From Streptomyces endocoffeicus (GTDB lineage Bacteria; Actinomycetota; Actinomycetes; Streptomycetales; Streptomycetaceae), in the NCBI RefSeq assembly GCF_016741935.1, contig NZ_JAERRG010000057.1:1-37631 (forward strand): a stretch of DNA of 37,631 nt, read 5' to 3'. The first letter of the stretch is position 1. Each line of letters opens with the position of its first letter. Shown one piece after another: positions 22,101-25,071 of the stretch. The notes under the pieces were generated by a model. The model saw only the letters and a list, made by a program, of their open reading frames with translations. It had not been told where the DNA came from and searched no databases. The position numbers were made by a program, and so were the translations under genes.

Positions 22101-24967
22101 CCCCGCATCCGGTGCTGGTGCCGGGGATCGAGGGTCGTTGGGCGGTTGGTTCGCTGCGCCGCGATGACGGTGGCCAGCGGCGTTTGCTGACCTCTGTGGC
22201 TGAGGCGTGGACCCACGGCGCGACCGTGGACTGGACCCGCCTGGTTCCCCAGGGCAGTCCGATCACTTTGCCGACGTATCCGTTCCAGCACCGCCGCTAC
22301 TGGGCCTCCGGCGGCGCGACCAGCCGTGGCAACGCGGAACATCCGCTGCTGAACAGCGCGGTGCGGCTTGCCGAGGACGCCGGCTGGGTGCTGTCGGGGC
22401 GGCTGTCGGCCGGGACCAGCCCGTGGCTGGCCGACCACGCCGTATCGGGCACGGTGCTGGTACCTGGCGCGGCGCTGGCGGAGCTGGTGCTGCACGCCGG
22501 GGAGCGCGCCGGATTGCCGGCGATCGGAGAGATCACGTTCGAGCAGCCGCTGGTGCTGGACGGCGCGGCCGATGTCCAGGTGCGGGTCGACGGAGAGCAG
22601 GCGAGCGTGTTCTCCCGGGCGGGTGAGCGGTGGATCCGGCACGCCACCGCGACCTTGGCCGATCCCGCCGGGACGGTGGAAGGCCTGGACGGGCCGTGGC
22701 CCCCGGCCGGCGCGCGGCCGCTGCCCGTCAGCGACGCTTACGAGGCCATGGCGGCGCGCGGCTACGAGTACGGCCCGACGTTCCGTGGCCTGCGGGCCGC
22801 CTGGCGGCTCGACGAGGACCTGTACGCCGAAGTGGAACTGCCCGCCGACGACGCCCAGGACGGGTTCGCGATCCATCCGGCCCTGTTGGACGCCGCGTTG
22901 CACGTCCTGATCGCCGCCGCCGAGGATGGTGACGAAATCGGGTTGCCGTTCGCCTGGCGGGACGTACGGCTGCACGCGACCGGGGCGACGGCGCTGCGGG
23001 TGCGGCTGAGTCCAGCCGGTCCGGACGCCGTCTCCCTGCTCGCCGCCGACGGCGAGGGTCAGCCGGTCGTCTCGGCCGCGTCGATGATGGCCCGCCCGAC
23101 TGACACCGCTCGGCTCACGACCGGCACCGGTCCGGGCCTGCTGACGTTGGAATGGGCCCCGTTCAGCCTCGGGTCGGCGCCGGAACAGGCCTGGGTCCCG
23201 GTCGGCCCCGACCTGGACCTGCCCACGGATACGGACGGGCCACTCTTCGCCTTGGCCGAGTTCGCCGACGTGCCCGCGGCGTTGGCCCTGGTGCAGGCCT
23301 GGCTGGCCGGAGAACATCCGCCCGGGTCGCGGCTGGCGGTCCGTACCCGTGACGCGGTTGCCGCGGTCGAGGGCGATACGGTCGCGGGGTTGGCCGCGTC
23401 GGGAGTCTGGGGCCTGGTCCGTTCGGCGATGGCCGAGCACCCTGACGCGGGCTTGGTGCTGCTGGACCACGATGGCCGTCCCGAGTCCGAGGCGATGGTT
23501 TCCGCCGCTCTGGCGACCGGGGAGAGGGAGCTGGCGCTGCGTGACGGGGCGGTGCTGGTGCCCCGGCTGCGCCGTGCCGTTTCCGGCGACGGCGCGGTCC
23601 CGGTGTTCGACCCCGAAGGCACGGTGCTGATCACCGGTGGGACCGGGACGTTGGGCGGTCTGGTCGCCCGGCATCTGCTGGACACGTACGGGATCCGGGA
23701 TGTGGTGTTGGCGAGCCGGTCCGGGCCGGATGCGCCCGGCGCCGGCGAACTCGCTGCCGAACTGGAAGCGGCCGGGGCCCGCGTGCGGATCGTCGCCGCG
23801 GACCTGTCCCAGCGCACCGCGGTCGACGCGCTGGTGGCGGACATCCCAGGCCTGACCGGGGTGGTGCACGCCGCCGGCATCACCGAGGACATGTCCGTGA
23901 CCTCACTGACCGGGCCGCCGCTGGAACGGGTGCTGGCGGCCAAGGCGGACGCGGCCCGGCACCTGCACGAGGCCACCGTCGGCCGCGACCTGGGCCTGTT
24001 CGTGCTCTTCTCGTCGCTCGCCGGGCTACTCGGCGGTCCGGGACAGGCCAACTACGCCGCGGCCAACACCTACCTGGACGCCCTGGCCGCCCTTCGGCGG
24101 TCCCAGGGACTGCCCGGCGTCTCCATCGCCTGGGGCCTGTGGGAACAGCGCAGCGCGCTGACCGGAACGCTGACTCAGGCCGACCAGGCCCGGCTGGCCC
24201 GCGGCGGCGGTGTCGCGCTGAGCACCGAGCAGGCGCTGCGGCTGTTCGACGCCGCGCTGGCCGGCGCCTCGCCGGTGGTGGCGGCCGGCCTGGACCTGGA
24301 CGCGGCCCGGACTACCGCCACCGCGGGGTTCGCGCTGCCCTCGGTGCTCGGTGACCTCGTCCGGGCGCCCCGCCGGGCCGCCGCGGGGACGCGGGGAGCC
24401 GACACCTTCGGCCGTCGCCTGGCCGGCCTGGGCGAGACCGAGCGGTCGCGCTTCCTGCTCAATCTGGTGCGCGAACACGCCGCGGTGGTTCTCGGCTATG
24501 ACGAGGCCGCGAGTGTGCGCGCCGATCAGGCGTTCCGGGACTTCGGCTTCGACTCGGTGACCGCGGTCGAGTTGCGCAACCGGCTGGCCACCGTGACCGG
24601 GCTGACGCTCCCGGCCACCCTGGTCTTCGACTACCCGACGTCCCGGGTGCTCGCCGAGCACCTGCTGCATATGGCGATCGGTGCGCCGAAGGACCCAGAG
24701 GAAGCGCGCATCGAGGAGGCCATCCGCGCGATCCCCGTGTCCCGGCTACGCGACGTCGGACTGCTGGACGTCCTTCTCGAACTGGCCGACACACCGACCA
24801 ACGGCAACGGCAGCGGCGACGGCAATACCAATGGCAACGGCAATACCAATACCAATACCAACGGCAATGGCAGTGGAAACGGCCACGGTGGTGCGCCATC
24901 GGCGTCCCAGATCGACGAGCTGAGCTCCGACGACCTGATTCGCATGGCACTGGAGGAGAACGAATGA
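4085..24967 (+). CDS. Type I modular polyketide synthase, four modules (2-5)
   Basis: This complete 6960-residue megasynthase is read from an ATG with a good Shine-Dalgarno to a TGA that overlaps the next start. An N-terminal docking coiled coil (residues 1-33) is followed by four extension modules. Module 2 is KS-AT(malonyl)-degenerate DH-KR-ACP, module 3 KS-AT(methylmalonyl)-DH-ER-KR-ACP, and modules 4 and 5 are each KS-AT(methylmalonyl)-DH-KR-ACP. A C-terminal docking domain (about 6867-6960) contains an Asn/Gly/Thr-rich linker. All four KS domains keep the DTACSSS cysteine and both active-site histidines. The predicted output is a hydroxyl, then a fully reduced methyl-branched unit, then two conjugated methyl-substituted double bonds. 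It acts between the products of the genes on either side. The module 2 DH has lost both catalytic residues and its ACP has GFGS in place of GFDS. No TE, MT or other tailoring domain is seen. Confidence 0.99.
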   Translation: MATEQELAEYLRLVAADLHRTRQRLRSVEERAHEPIALVAMACRYPGGVASPEDLWQLVADGTDAMSPFPADRGWETEPSEYVREGGFLSGAPDFDAEFFGISPREALAMDPQQRQLLEVSWEALERVGLDPSSLRGSDTGVFVGMYYQDYESRLSDSHAGGYGLTGNASSVASGRVAYTFGLEGPAITIDTACSSSLVAMHLAAQALRNGECSLALAGGVTVMSTPAAFTEFARQGGLASDGRCKAFSAGADGTGWGEGVGVVVLERLSEARRLGHPVLAVLRGSAVNQDGASNGLSAPNGPSQEQVIRAALAGARLSASDVDAVEGHGTGTTLGDPIEAQALLATYGQDRPEDRPLWLGSVKSNFGHTQAAAGVAGVIKMVEAMRHGVLPATLYAGEASPHVDWTAGEVRLLTEARSWESEGRLRRAGVSSFGISGTNAHVILEEASAEPVAASSAPPVVVAGGVMPWVLSARSDAGLRALASRLASDVPAGADIADVAGSLARGRAGLEFRAAVLGTDRAELQQGLAAVESVGAVVRGPVAWVFPGQGSQWVGMGRELAECSPVFAAVLDEVCAVADPLLGRSLREVMFSGAEVHQTAFTQVAVFTFEAALAAVAQAAGLKPDFVAGHSVGEVTAAYVAGAVSLEDAVRLLVARGALMQALPSGGAMAAVQAGVQEVDLSGLEDRVAVAAVNSSSAVVLSGDRDAVEEAVGRLVGRKVHWLEVSHAFHSPLMRPIADELARVVAGVQFTEPQIPLVSAVTGAVAGADVLGEPGHWVEQAIGTVRFHDVVRFLHERGIAGFVELGPDTVLSAAVYDGDDSEVWAAGLAERDDAGARRLLKGLADAWTHGAAMDWTRLVPAGRQVALPTYPFQHRRYWPAGSGAVTGLGAAGLAAAAHPLLAAVVTLADSDEWLFTGRLSGASASWLADYELLGVTVLPAAALAELVLFAGERAGLPAIEQITFERPLVLPERESVDLQISVRGERATVSSRPVGEELWTRHATATLTDDLAEDPQSGPEGRDVLVQVETDEEQDGFGIHPGLLQAALNLGPDEVPQRWEGVRLLAVGARRIRARSIGSGLLAVDSHGDPVLRIRAMSTRRITADEFARGHGRLLSPRWEPIPVSAVSAGESPAWSTIRPGETVAAPDGEPSTVVALCEGEDPVAWALGVVRDWVVADRPAGSRLVVTTREAVAAGTDDAVSGLAQAPVWGLVRSARAEYPDAGLILLDEDGHDASGAVWHAAIASGEPELAVRRGEIRVPRLRPTPPDEHATRAGGVGTEGTMLITGGTGTLGGLVARHLVARHGVRSLVLASRSGPDAPGADALAADLEAAGARVRVVAADLADRTAVDALVADIPDLTGIVHTAGLIADTLFAALTPESLAQVIAAKAVSARHLHEATLDRDLTTFVLFSSLAGLLGSPGQANYAAANAYLDALAAHRQAAGRPAVSIAWYLWEQRSTITTGLSETDRVRLARGGAPLPTETALRLFDAALTAGDALSAAGLDLAAVRAGVAAGLPELALLRGLVRVPRRAADHGALGRRLGGRPAPEQRRFLLDLVREQAALVLGHRDAGGIPADRAFRDLGFGSLTAVELRNRLASASGLALPATLVFDYPTAQALAEYLLRRVSGVADSSAEVVPARSAGEPIAIVSMACRYPGGVASPEDLWRLVADGVDAMGAFPADRGWETDSVEYAQVGGFLSGMADFDAEFFGISPREAVAMDPQQRLLLEVSWEALERAGLDPSAMKGTDTGVFAGLAMQDYSSRLPDGSAGGFGMTGNASSVASGRVAYTFGLEGPAVTVDTACSSSLVAMHLAAQALRNGECSLALAGGVTVLATEGIFAEFTRQGGLASDGRCKPFSAAADGTGWGEGVGVVVLERLSEARRLGHPVLAVLRGSAVNQDGASNGLSAPNGPSQERVIRRALADARLSPSDVDVTEAHGTGTALGDPIEAQALLATYGQDRPEDRPLWLGSVKSNIGHTQAAAGVAGVIKMVEAMRHGTLPPTLHADEPSPHVEWSAGDVRLLTEARSWESEGRPRRAGVSSFGISGTNAHLILEQAPDTVAAQASDAVPVVTGGVVPWVLSARSAPALRALAGRLASDVPTGADIADVAVSLAGGRAGLEYRAVVLGVDRVELDEALVRVESGGPLVSGSDVAFVFPGQGSQWLGMGRELLACSPVFAEFVAECERLVDFPLRDALVSGVGLERVEVVQPALFVMMVGLARVWEAAGVAPSAVVGHSQGELAAACFAGALSLEDALGLVIARGRALVALAGTGGMLSVAAAAEVVEGMLADGLVVAAVNAAEQVVVSGAPEALDALAARCEAAGIRARRVDVDYASHHPLVESVREQLLAVRVVPRAGRVPFYSAVTGTLVDTADLDAAYWWRNLREQVRFAQTIAAMPVAGFVEVSPHPVLMPGIEGRWAVGSLRRDDGGQRRLLASLGEAWAHGVVVDWTRLIAGGKPVTLPTYPFQHRRYWASGGGTGRGNAGHPLLDSVVRLAEDAGWVLSGRVSAGTSPWLADHAVSGTVLVPGAALAELVLHAGDRAGLPAIGEITFEQPLVLNGNPVDLQVSVEGGQAAVFSRTGEQWTRHATASLADPAGMVEGLEGQWPPAGSQALAVSDAYDVMAGRGYEYGPAFRGLQAVWRLGDDLYAEVELPELPAGDAQDGFGIHPALLDAALHTLLVAAIEESGQEVLLPFAWRDVRLHATGASALRVRLSPAGPDAFSLLAADGDGKPVVSAGAMMSRPVDTGRLAGPGAGTGLLALEWAPLSLGPAPEQAWAQVGPELDLPDATGEPVFAMAEPADLPGALALVQAWLEAGYPAGSRLVVRTREAVAAAEGDTVAGLESSGIWGLVRSARSEHPDVGLVLLDDDGRSESDAVVAPALAIGEKELALRAGAVLVPRLRPLPTGLEVPFGPEAWRLEWAAGGDLDEVRAVPAPDAERPLGAHEVRIAVRAAGVNFRDLLSALGMMPNDTRPPGTDGAGVVIETGPEVTGLPAGTRVMGMFQAFGPLAVVDARPLVPIPDGWSDVEAAAAPTAYLTAHHALFDLGRVRAGDRVLIHAASGGVGLAAVHLALAAGAEVFATASPAKQAAVAALGVTHIASSRTADFAAEFGEVDVVLNSLTGELLDASLGMLADGGRFVELGKTDIRDPRQVPFDLGDFAPERLAEMWQQVLERIVPLPVTVWPVARAGTALRFMSQARHVGKIVLRLPGVGDGAVLVTGGTGTLGGLVARHLVDRHGVRDLVLVSRSGPDAPGAAELTTALEAAGARVRIVAADLSDRAAVDALVAGIAELSGVVHAAGVLEDTSVTSLTGESLGRVLAAKADTAWHLHQATEHLDLRTFVLFSSLAGLLGNPGQGNYAAANTYLDALAAHRTALGLPAVSIAWGLWEQTSAMTAGVTGTGRARLARGGGVVLGTEQALGLLDRALGTGRPVVAAGLDVGAVRDAIAAGSPVPAVLLGLGRAPRRAAVAGAGGGALARRLAALPSAEHPRVVLDLVREHAAVVLGHGDGVPADRAFRDLGFDSLTAVELRNRLAAASGLTLPATLVFDYPTPRVLAEHLVARVTGVAPAAAEIAPAPAVTGDPIAIVSMACRFPGGVSSPEDLWRLVADGVDAMGEFPTDRGWETEPAGYARVGGFLSGAADFDAEFFGVSPREAVAMDPQQRLLLEVSWEALERAGLDPSNLRGSDTGVFAGLYYQGYGSQLPDGDGSGFRLTGYSTSVASGRVSYALGLEGPAVTIDTACSSSLVAMHLAAQALRNGECSLALAGGAAVMATPAAFAEFALQGGLASDGRCKPFSDEADGTGWGEGVGVLVLERLSEAQRLGHPVLAVLRGSAVNQDGASNGLSAPNGPSQQRVIRAALAGAGLSAAEVDTAEAHGTGTALGDPIEAQALLATYGQDRPEDRPLWLGSVKSNIGHTQAAAGVAGVIKMVEAMRHGVLPATLHAGEPSHHVDWTAGDVRLLTEARPWESDGRPRRAGVSAFGLSGTNAHVILEQAPDPLPEQVSDAAPVVTGGVVPWVLSARSGAGLRALAARLASDVPAGTDIADVAGALAGGRAGLEYRAVVLGVDRAELDEALVRVEPGAPSVSGSDVAFVFPGQGSQWLGMGRELLAGSPVFAEFVAECERLVDFPLRDALVSGAGLERVDVVQPALFVMMVGLARVWEAAGVFPSAVVGHSQGELAAACFAGALSLEDALGLVIARGRALVELAGTGGMLSVAAAPEVVEGMLADGLGIAAVNAAEQVVVSGAPELLDALAARCEAAGIRARRVDVDYASHNPLVDSVRERLLAVRVSPRPGRVPFYSAVTGSVVDTVELDAAYWWRNLREQVRFAQTVAAMPVAGFVEVSPHPVLVPGIEGRWAVGSLRRDDGGQRRLLMSLAEAWTHGATVEWTRLSTGGKPVTLPTYPFQHRRYWASGGGTGRSRAGGHPLLESAVRLAEDAGWVWSGRLSAGTSPWLGDHVVAGTVLAPGAALAELVLHAGDRAGLPAIEEITFEQPLVLDGVVDVQVRVEDSRASVFSRTGEQWIRHATASLADPAGTGMVEDLDGQWPPVGAQALAIGDAYDVMAARGYEYGPAFRGLRAAWRLGEDLYAEVELPELPTGDAQDGFGIHPALLDAALHVLLTAAGEGDEIGLPFAWRDVRLHAIGASALRVRLSPAGPGAVSLLAADGEGQPVVSVGAMISRPAEAGRLAPALSAGAGLLALEWAPVRRSADNSAVREWVRVGPDLPEGTDEPLYALAEPVDVPAALALVQAWLADEHPAGSRLAVRTRDAVAAVEGDSVAGLAVSGVWGLVRSAMAEHPDAGLVLLDDDGRPESEAMVSAALATGEKELALRDGAVLVPRLRRAAAGDEPAPVLGPDGTVLVTGGTGTLGGLVARHLAVRHEVRDLVLVSRSGQHAPGADELVADLEAAGARVRIVAADLADRAVVDALVADLPDLTAVVHAAGVVEDAPVTSLTEPALGRVLASKAVSAWNLHEATADRKLRGFVLFSSLSGLLGGAGQGNYTAANTYLDALAAHRRAQGRPAVSIAWGFWERRSTIGAGVTDADLARLARVGGTLLPIEQALSLFDQALRVGPPVVATGLDVAAVRGAIAAGQTMSAVLLGFGRAPLRTAAAGTGGGELARRLAGLGEGERSRVLLDLVREHAAVVLGHGDASGIEAGQAFRNLGFDSLTAVELRNRLAAAAGLTLPATLVFDYPTPRALAEYLLRQALGVEETAGKVVPARSAGEPVAVVSMACRFPGGVASPEELWRLVVGGTDAMGDFPADRGWETEPAGYTRVGGFLSGAADFDAEFFGISPREALAMDPQQRLLLEVSWEALERAGFDPSRMRGSDTGVFAGLSLQDYAWRLSDADGGSFRLTGNASSVVSGRVAFAFGLEGPAVTVDTACSSSLVAMHLAAQALRNGECSLALAGGVTVMATPTTISEFALQGGLAADGRVKAFSGTADGTALSEGVGVVVLERLSEARRLGHPVLAVLRGSAVNQDGASNGLSAPNGPSQERVIRRALADARLTPADVDAVEGHGTGTTLGDPIEAQALLATYGQNRPEDQPLWLGSVKSNIGHAQAAAGVAGVIKMVEALRHGTLPPTLHADEPSPHVDWTAGDVRLLTEPRAWESDGRPRRAGISSFGISGTNAHVILEAAPEPVPARPAPGWPVVTGGVVPWVLSARSGAGLAALAGQLSSDVPAGADIADVAGALAGGRAGLEYRAVVLGVDRAELDAALVRVEPGAPSVSGGDVAFVFPGQGSQWLGMGRELLACSPVFAEFVAECERLVDFPLRDALVSGTGLERVEVIQPALFVMMVGLARVWEAAGVVPSAVVGHSQGEVAAAYFAGALSLEDALGLVTARGRALVALAGTGGMLSVSAAPEEVEGMLADGLVIAAVNAPRQVVVSGAPEPLDALAARCEAAGIRARLVDVDYASHNPLVESIREPLLAVRVSPRSGRVPFYSAVTGSVVDTEGLDAAYWWRNLREQVRFAQTIASMPVAGFVEVSPHPVLVPGIEGRWAVGSLRRDDGGQRRLLTSVAEAWTHGATVDWTRLVPQGSPITLPTYPFQHRRYWASGGATSRGNAEHPLLNSAVRLAEDAGWVLSGRLSAGTSPWLADHAVSGTVLVPGAALAELVLHAGERAGLPAIGEITFEQPLVLDGAADVQVRVDGEQASVFSRAGERWIRHATATLADPAGTVEGLDGPWPPAGARPLPVSDAYEAMAARGYEYGPTFRGLRAAWRLDEDLYAEVELPADDAQDGFAIHPALLDAALHVLIAAAEDGDEIGLPFAWRDVRLHATGATALRVRLSPAGPDAVSLLAADGEGQPVVSAASMMARPTDTARLTTGTGPGLLTLEWAPFSLGSAPEQAWVPVGPDLDLPTDTDGPLFALAEFADVPAALALVQAWLAGEHPPGSRLAVRTRDAVAAVEGDTVAGLAASGVWGLVRSAMAEHPDAGLVLLDHDGRPESEAMVSAALATGERELALRDGAVLVPRLRRAVSGDGAVPVFDPEGTVLITGGTGTLGGLVARHLLDTYGIRDVVLASRSGPDAPGAGELAAELEAAGARVRIVAADLSQRTAVDALVADIPGLTGVVHAAGITEDMSVTSLTGPPLERVLAAKADAARHLHEATVGRDLGLFVLFSSLAGLLGGPGQANYAAANTYLDALAALRRSQGLPGVSIAWGLWEQRSALTGTLTQADQARLARGGGVALSTEQALRLFDAALAGASPVVAAGLDLDAARTTATAGFALPSVLGDLVRAPRRAAAGTRGADTFGRRLAGLGETERSRFLLNLVREHAAVVLGYDEAASVRADQAFRDFGFDSVTAVELRNRLATVTGLTLPATLVFDYPTSRVLAEHLLHMAIGAPKDPEEARIEEAIRAIPVSRLRDVGLLDVLLELADTPTNGNGSGDGNTNGNGNTNTNTNGNGSGNGHGGAPSASQIDELSSDDLIRMALEENE
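6779..7390 (+). other. Degenerate, internally deleted DH domain of module 2
   Basis: The domain is still recognisable by HPLL at its start and by FGIHPGLL. The catalytic His is Tyr931 (LADYELLG against LADHAVSG in the other modules) and the catalytic Asp is Gln1046 (LLQAALN against LLDAALH). By counting against module 1, about 40 residues are missing before the IHP motif. These include the GYEYGPAF segment present in every other DH here, and the later LPFAWRD segment is also altered. Dehydration is therefore very unlikely. The domain may be kept only as a structural spacer. Confidence 0.93.
8747..8980 (+). other. ACP of module 2 with GFGS in place of GFDS
   Basis: The helix-II motif reads LGFGSLTAVEL, with the attachment Ser1590 intact. 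The preceding Asp, present in all six other ACPs of the window, is Gly1589 (GGC instead of GAC). That Asp usually helps the phosphopantetheinyl transferase and partner domains bind. The ACP is probably still usable, since peptidyl carriers tolerate other residues there, but this is a real departure from its siblings. Confidence 0.85.
9026..14800 (+). other. PKS module 3: KS-AT(methylmalonyl)-DH-ER-KR-ACP
   Basis: The KS (9026-10270) has Cys1808. The AT (10556-11524) has Ser2243 in GHSQGE and YASH at 2340-2343, the methylmalonyl-CoA signature. The DH (11561-12340) is intact, with His2525 and Asp2680. The ER (12857-13741) has NFRD and HAASGGVG (13280). The KR (13751-14488) has VLED with the B-type Asp at 14021 and Tyr3368. 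The ACP (14573-14800) has Ser3533 in GFDS. The module should add a propionate unit and reduce it fully, leaving a methyl-branched saturated unit next to the module 2 hydroxyl. Confidence 0.95.
14858..19750 (+). other. PKS module 4: KS-AT(methylmalonyl)-DH-KR-ACP
   Basis: The KS (14858-16102) has Cys3752. The AT (16388-17356) has GHSQGE Ser4187 and YASH 4284-4287. The DH (17396-18172) has His4470 in LGDHVVAG and Asp4626. The KR (18695-19429) has VVED with the B-type Asp at 18965 and Tyr5016 in NYTAAN; the usual WGLW is WGFW. The ACP (19523-19750) has Ser5183. No ER lies between the structural KR subdomain and TGGTGTLG. A B-type KR with an active DH normally gives a trans alpha-methyl double bond. 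Confidence 0.94.
19805..24670 (+). other. PKS module 5: KS-AT(methylmalonyl)-DH-KR-ACP
   Basis: The KS (19805-21049) has Cys5401 and an unusual stretch around 20435-20491 (RVKAF then GTALSEGVG) shared only with module 8. The AT (21335-22303) has GHSQGE Ser5836 and YASH 5933-5936. The DH (22340-23098) has His6118 and Asp6269. The KR (23618-24340) has ITED with the B-type Asp at 23888 and Tyr6657. The ACP (24449-24670) has Ser6824 in GFDSV. There is no ER, so a second methyl-bearing double bond conjugated to that of module 4 is expected. Confidence 0.94.
24800..24889 (+). repeat. In-frame Asn/Gly/Thr/Ser low-complexity repeat
   Basis: Short units such as GGCAAC, GGCAAT and ACCAAT repeat in frame and encode a run made almost only of N, G, T and S (residues 6906-6935). 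AATACC occurs three times in a row at 24842-24859. The AAY codons make it clearly less GC-rich than its surroundings. It lies in the flexible linker between docking helices, so replication slippage there could change its length with little cost to function. Confidence 0.85.
24952..24958 (+). promoter_or_regulatory. Ribosome binding site for PKS 3
   Basis: GGAGGAG lies five bases before the ATG at 24964, within the last codons of PKS 2. Together with the ATGA overlap it decides the start of the third gene and indicates translational coupling. Confidence 0.8.
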
Positions 24968-25071
24968 CTGACAGCGCCGGCAATCAGAAGCTCCTCGAAG
25001 CACTGCGGGCTGCGCTCAAGCAGAACCAGCGCCTCAAGTGGGAGAACGAGCAGCTGAGCAGCGCGGCCGAG
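24964..25071 (+). other. N-terminal docking helix of PKS 3
   Basis: Residues 1-36 (MTDSAGNQKLLEALR, then LKQNQRLKWENEQL) form a charged coiled-coil helix directly before the KS start EPVAIVSMACR. It differs from the start of PKS 2 (EYLRLVAADLHRTRQRLR), so it is a different docking subtype. It probably pairs with the C-terminal helix ending in IRMALEEN. Confidence 0.85.

Larger units (their letters stand above)
24683..24964 (+). other. C-terminal docking domain of PKS 2
   Basis: After ACP5 come two helices (EEARIEEAIRAIPVSRL and LLDVLLELAD), a flexible Asn/Gly/Thr linker, and a final helix (SQIDELSSDDLIRMALEEN). This is the standard class 1a arrangement. Its sequence subtype differs from the docking region that ends PKS 1, which may help keep the two junctions apart. 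The expected partner is the N-terminal helix of PKS 3. Confidence 0.85.

Noticed and set aside
24800..24889. CRISPR-like or regulatory repeat
   Set aside because: The units are short, in frame and without spacers, and they encode a flexible linker inside a docking domain.
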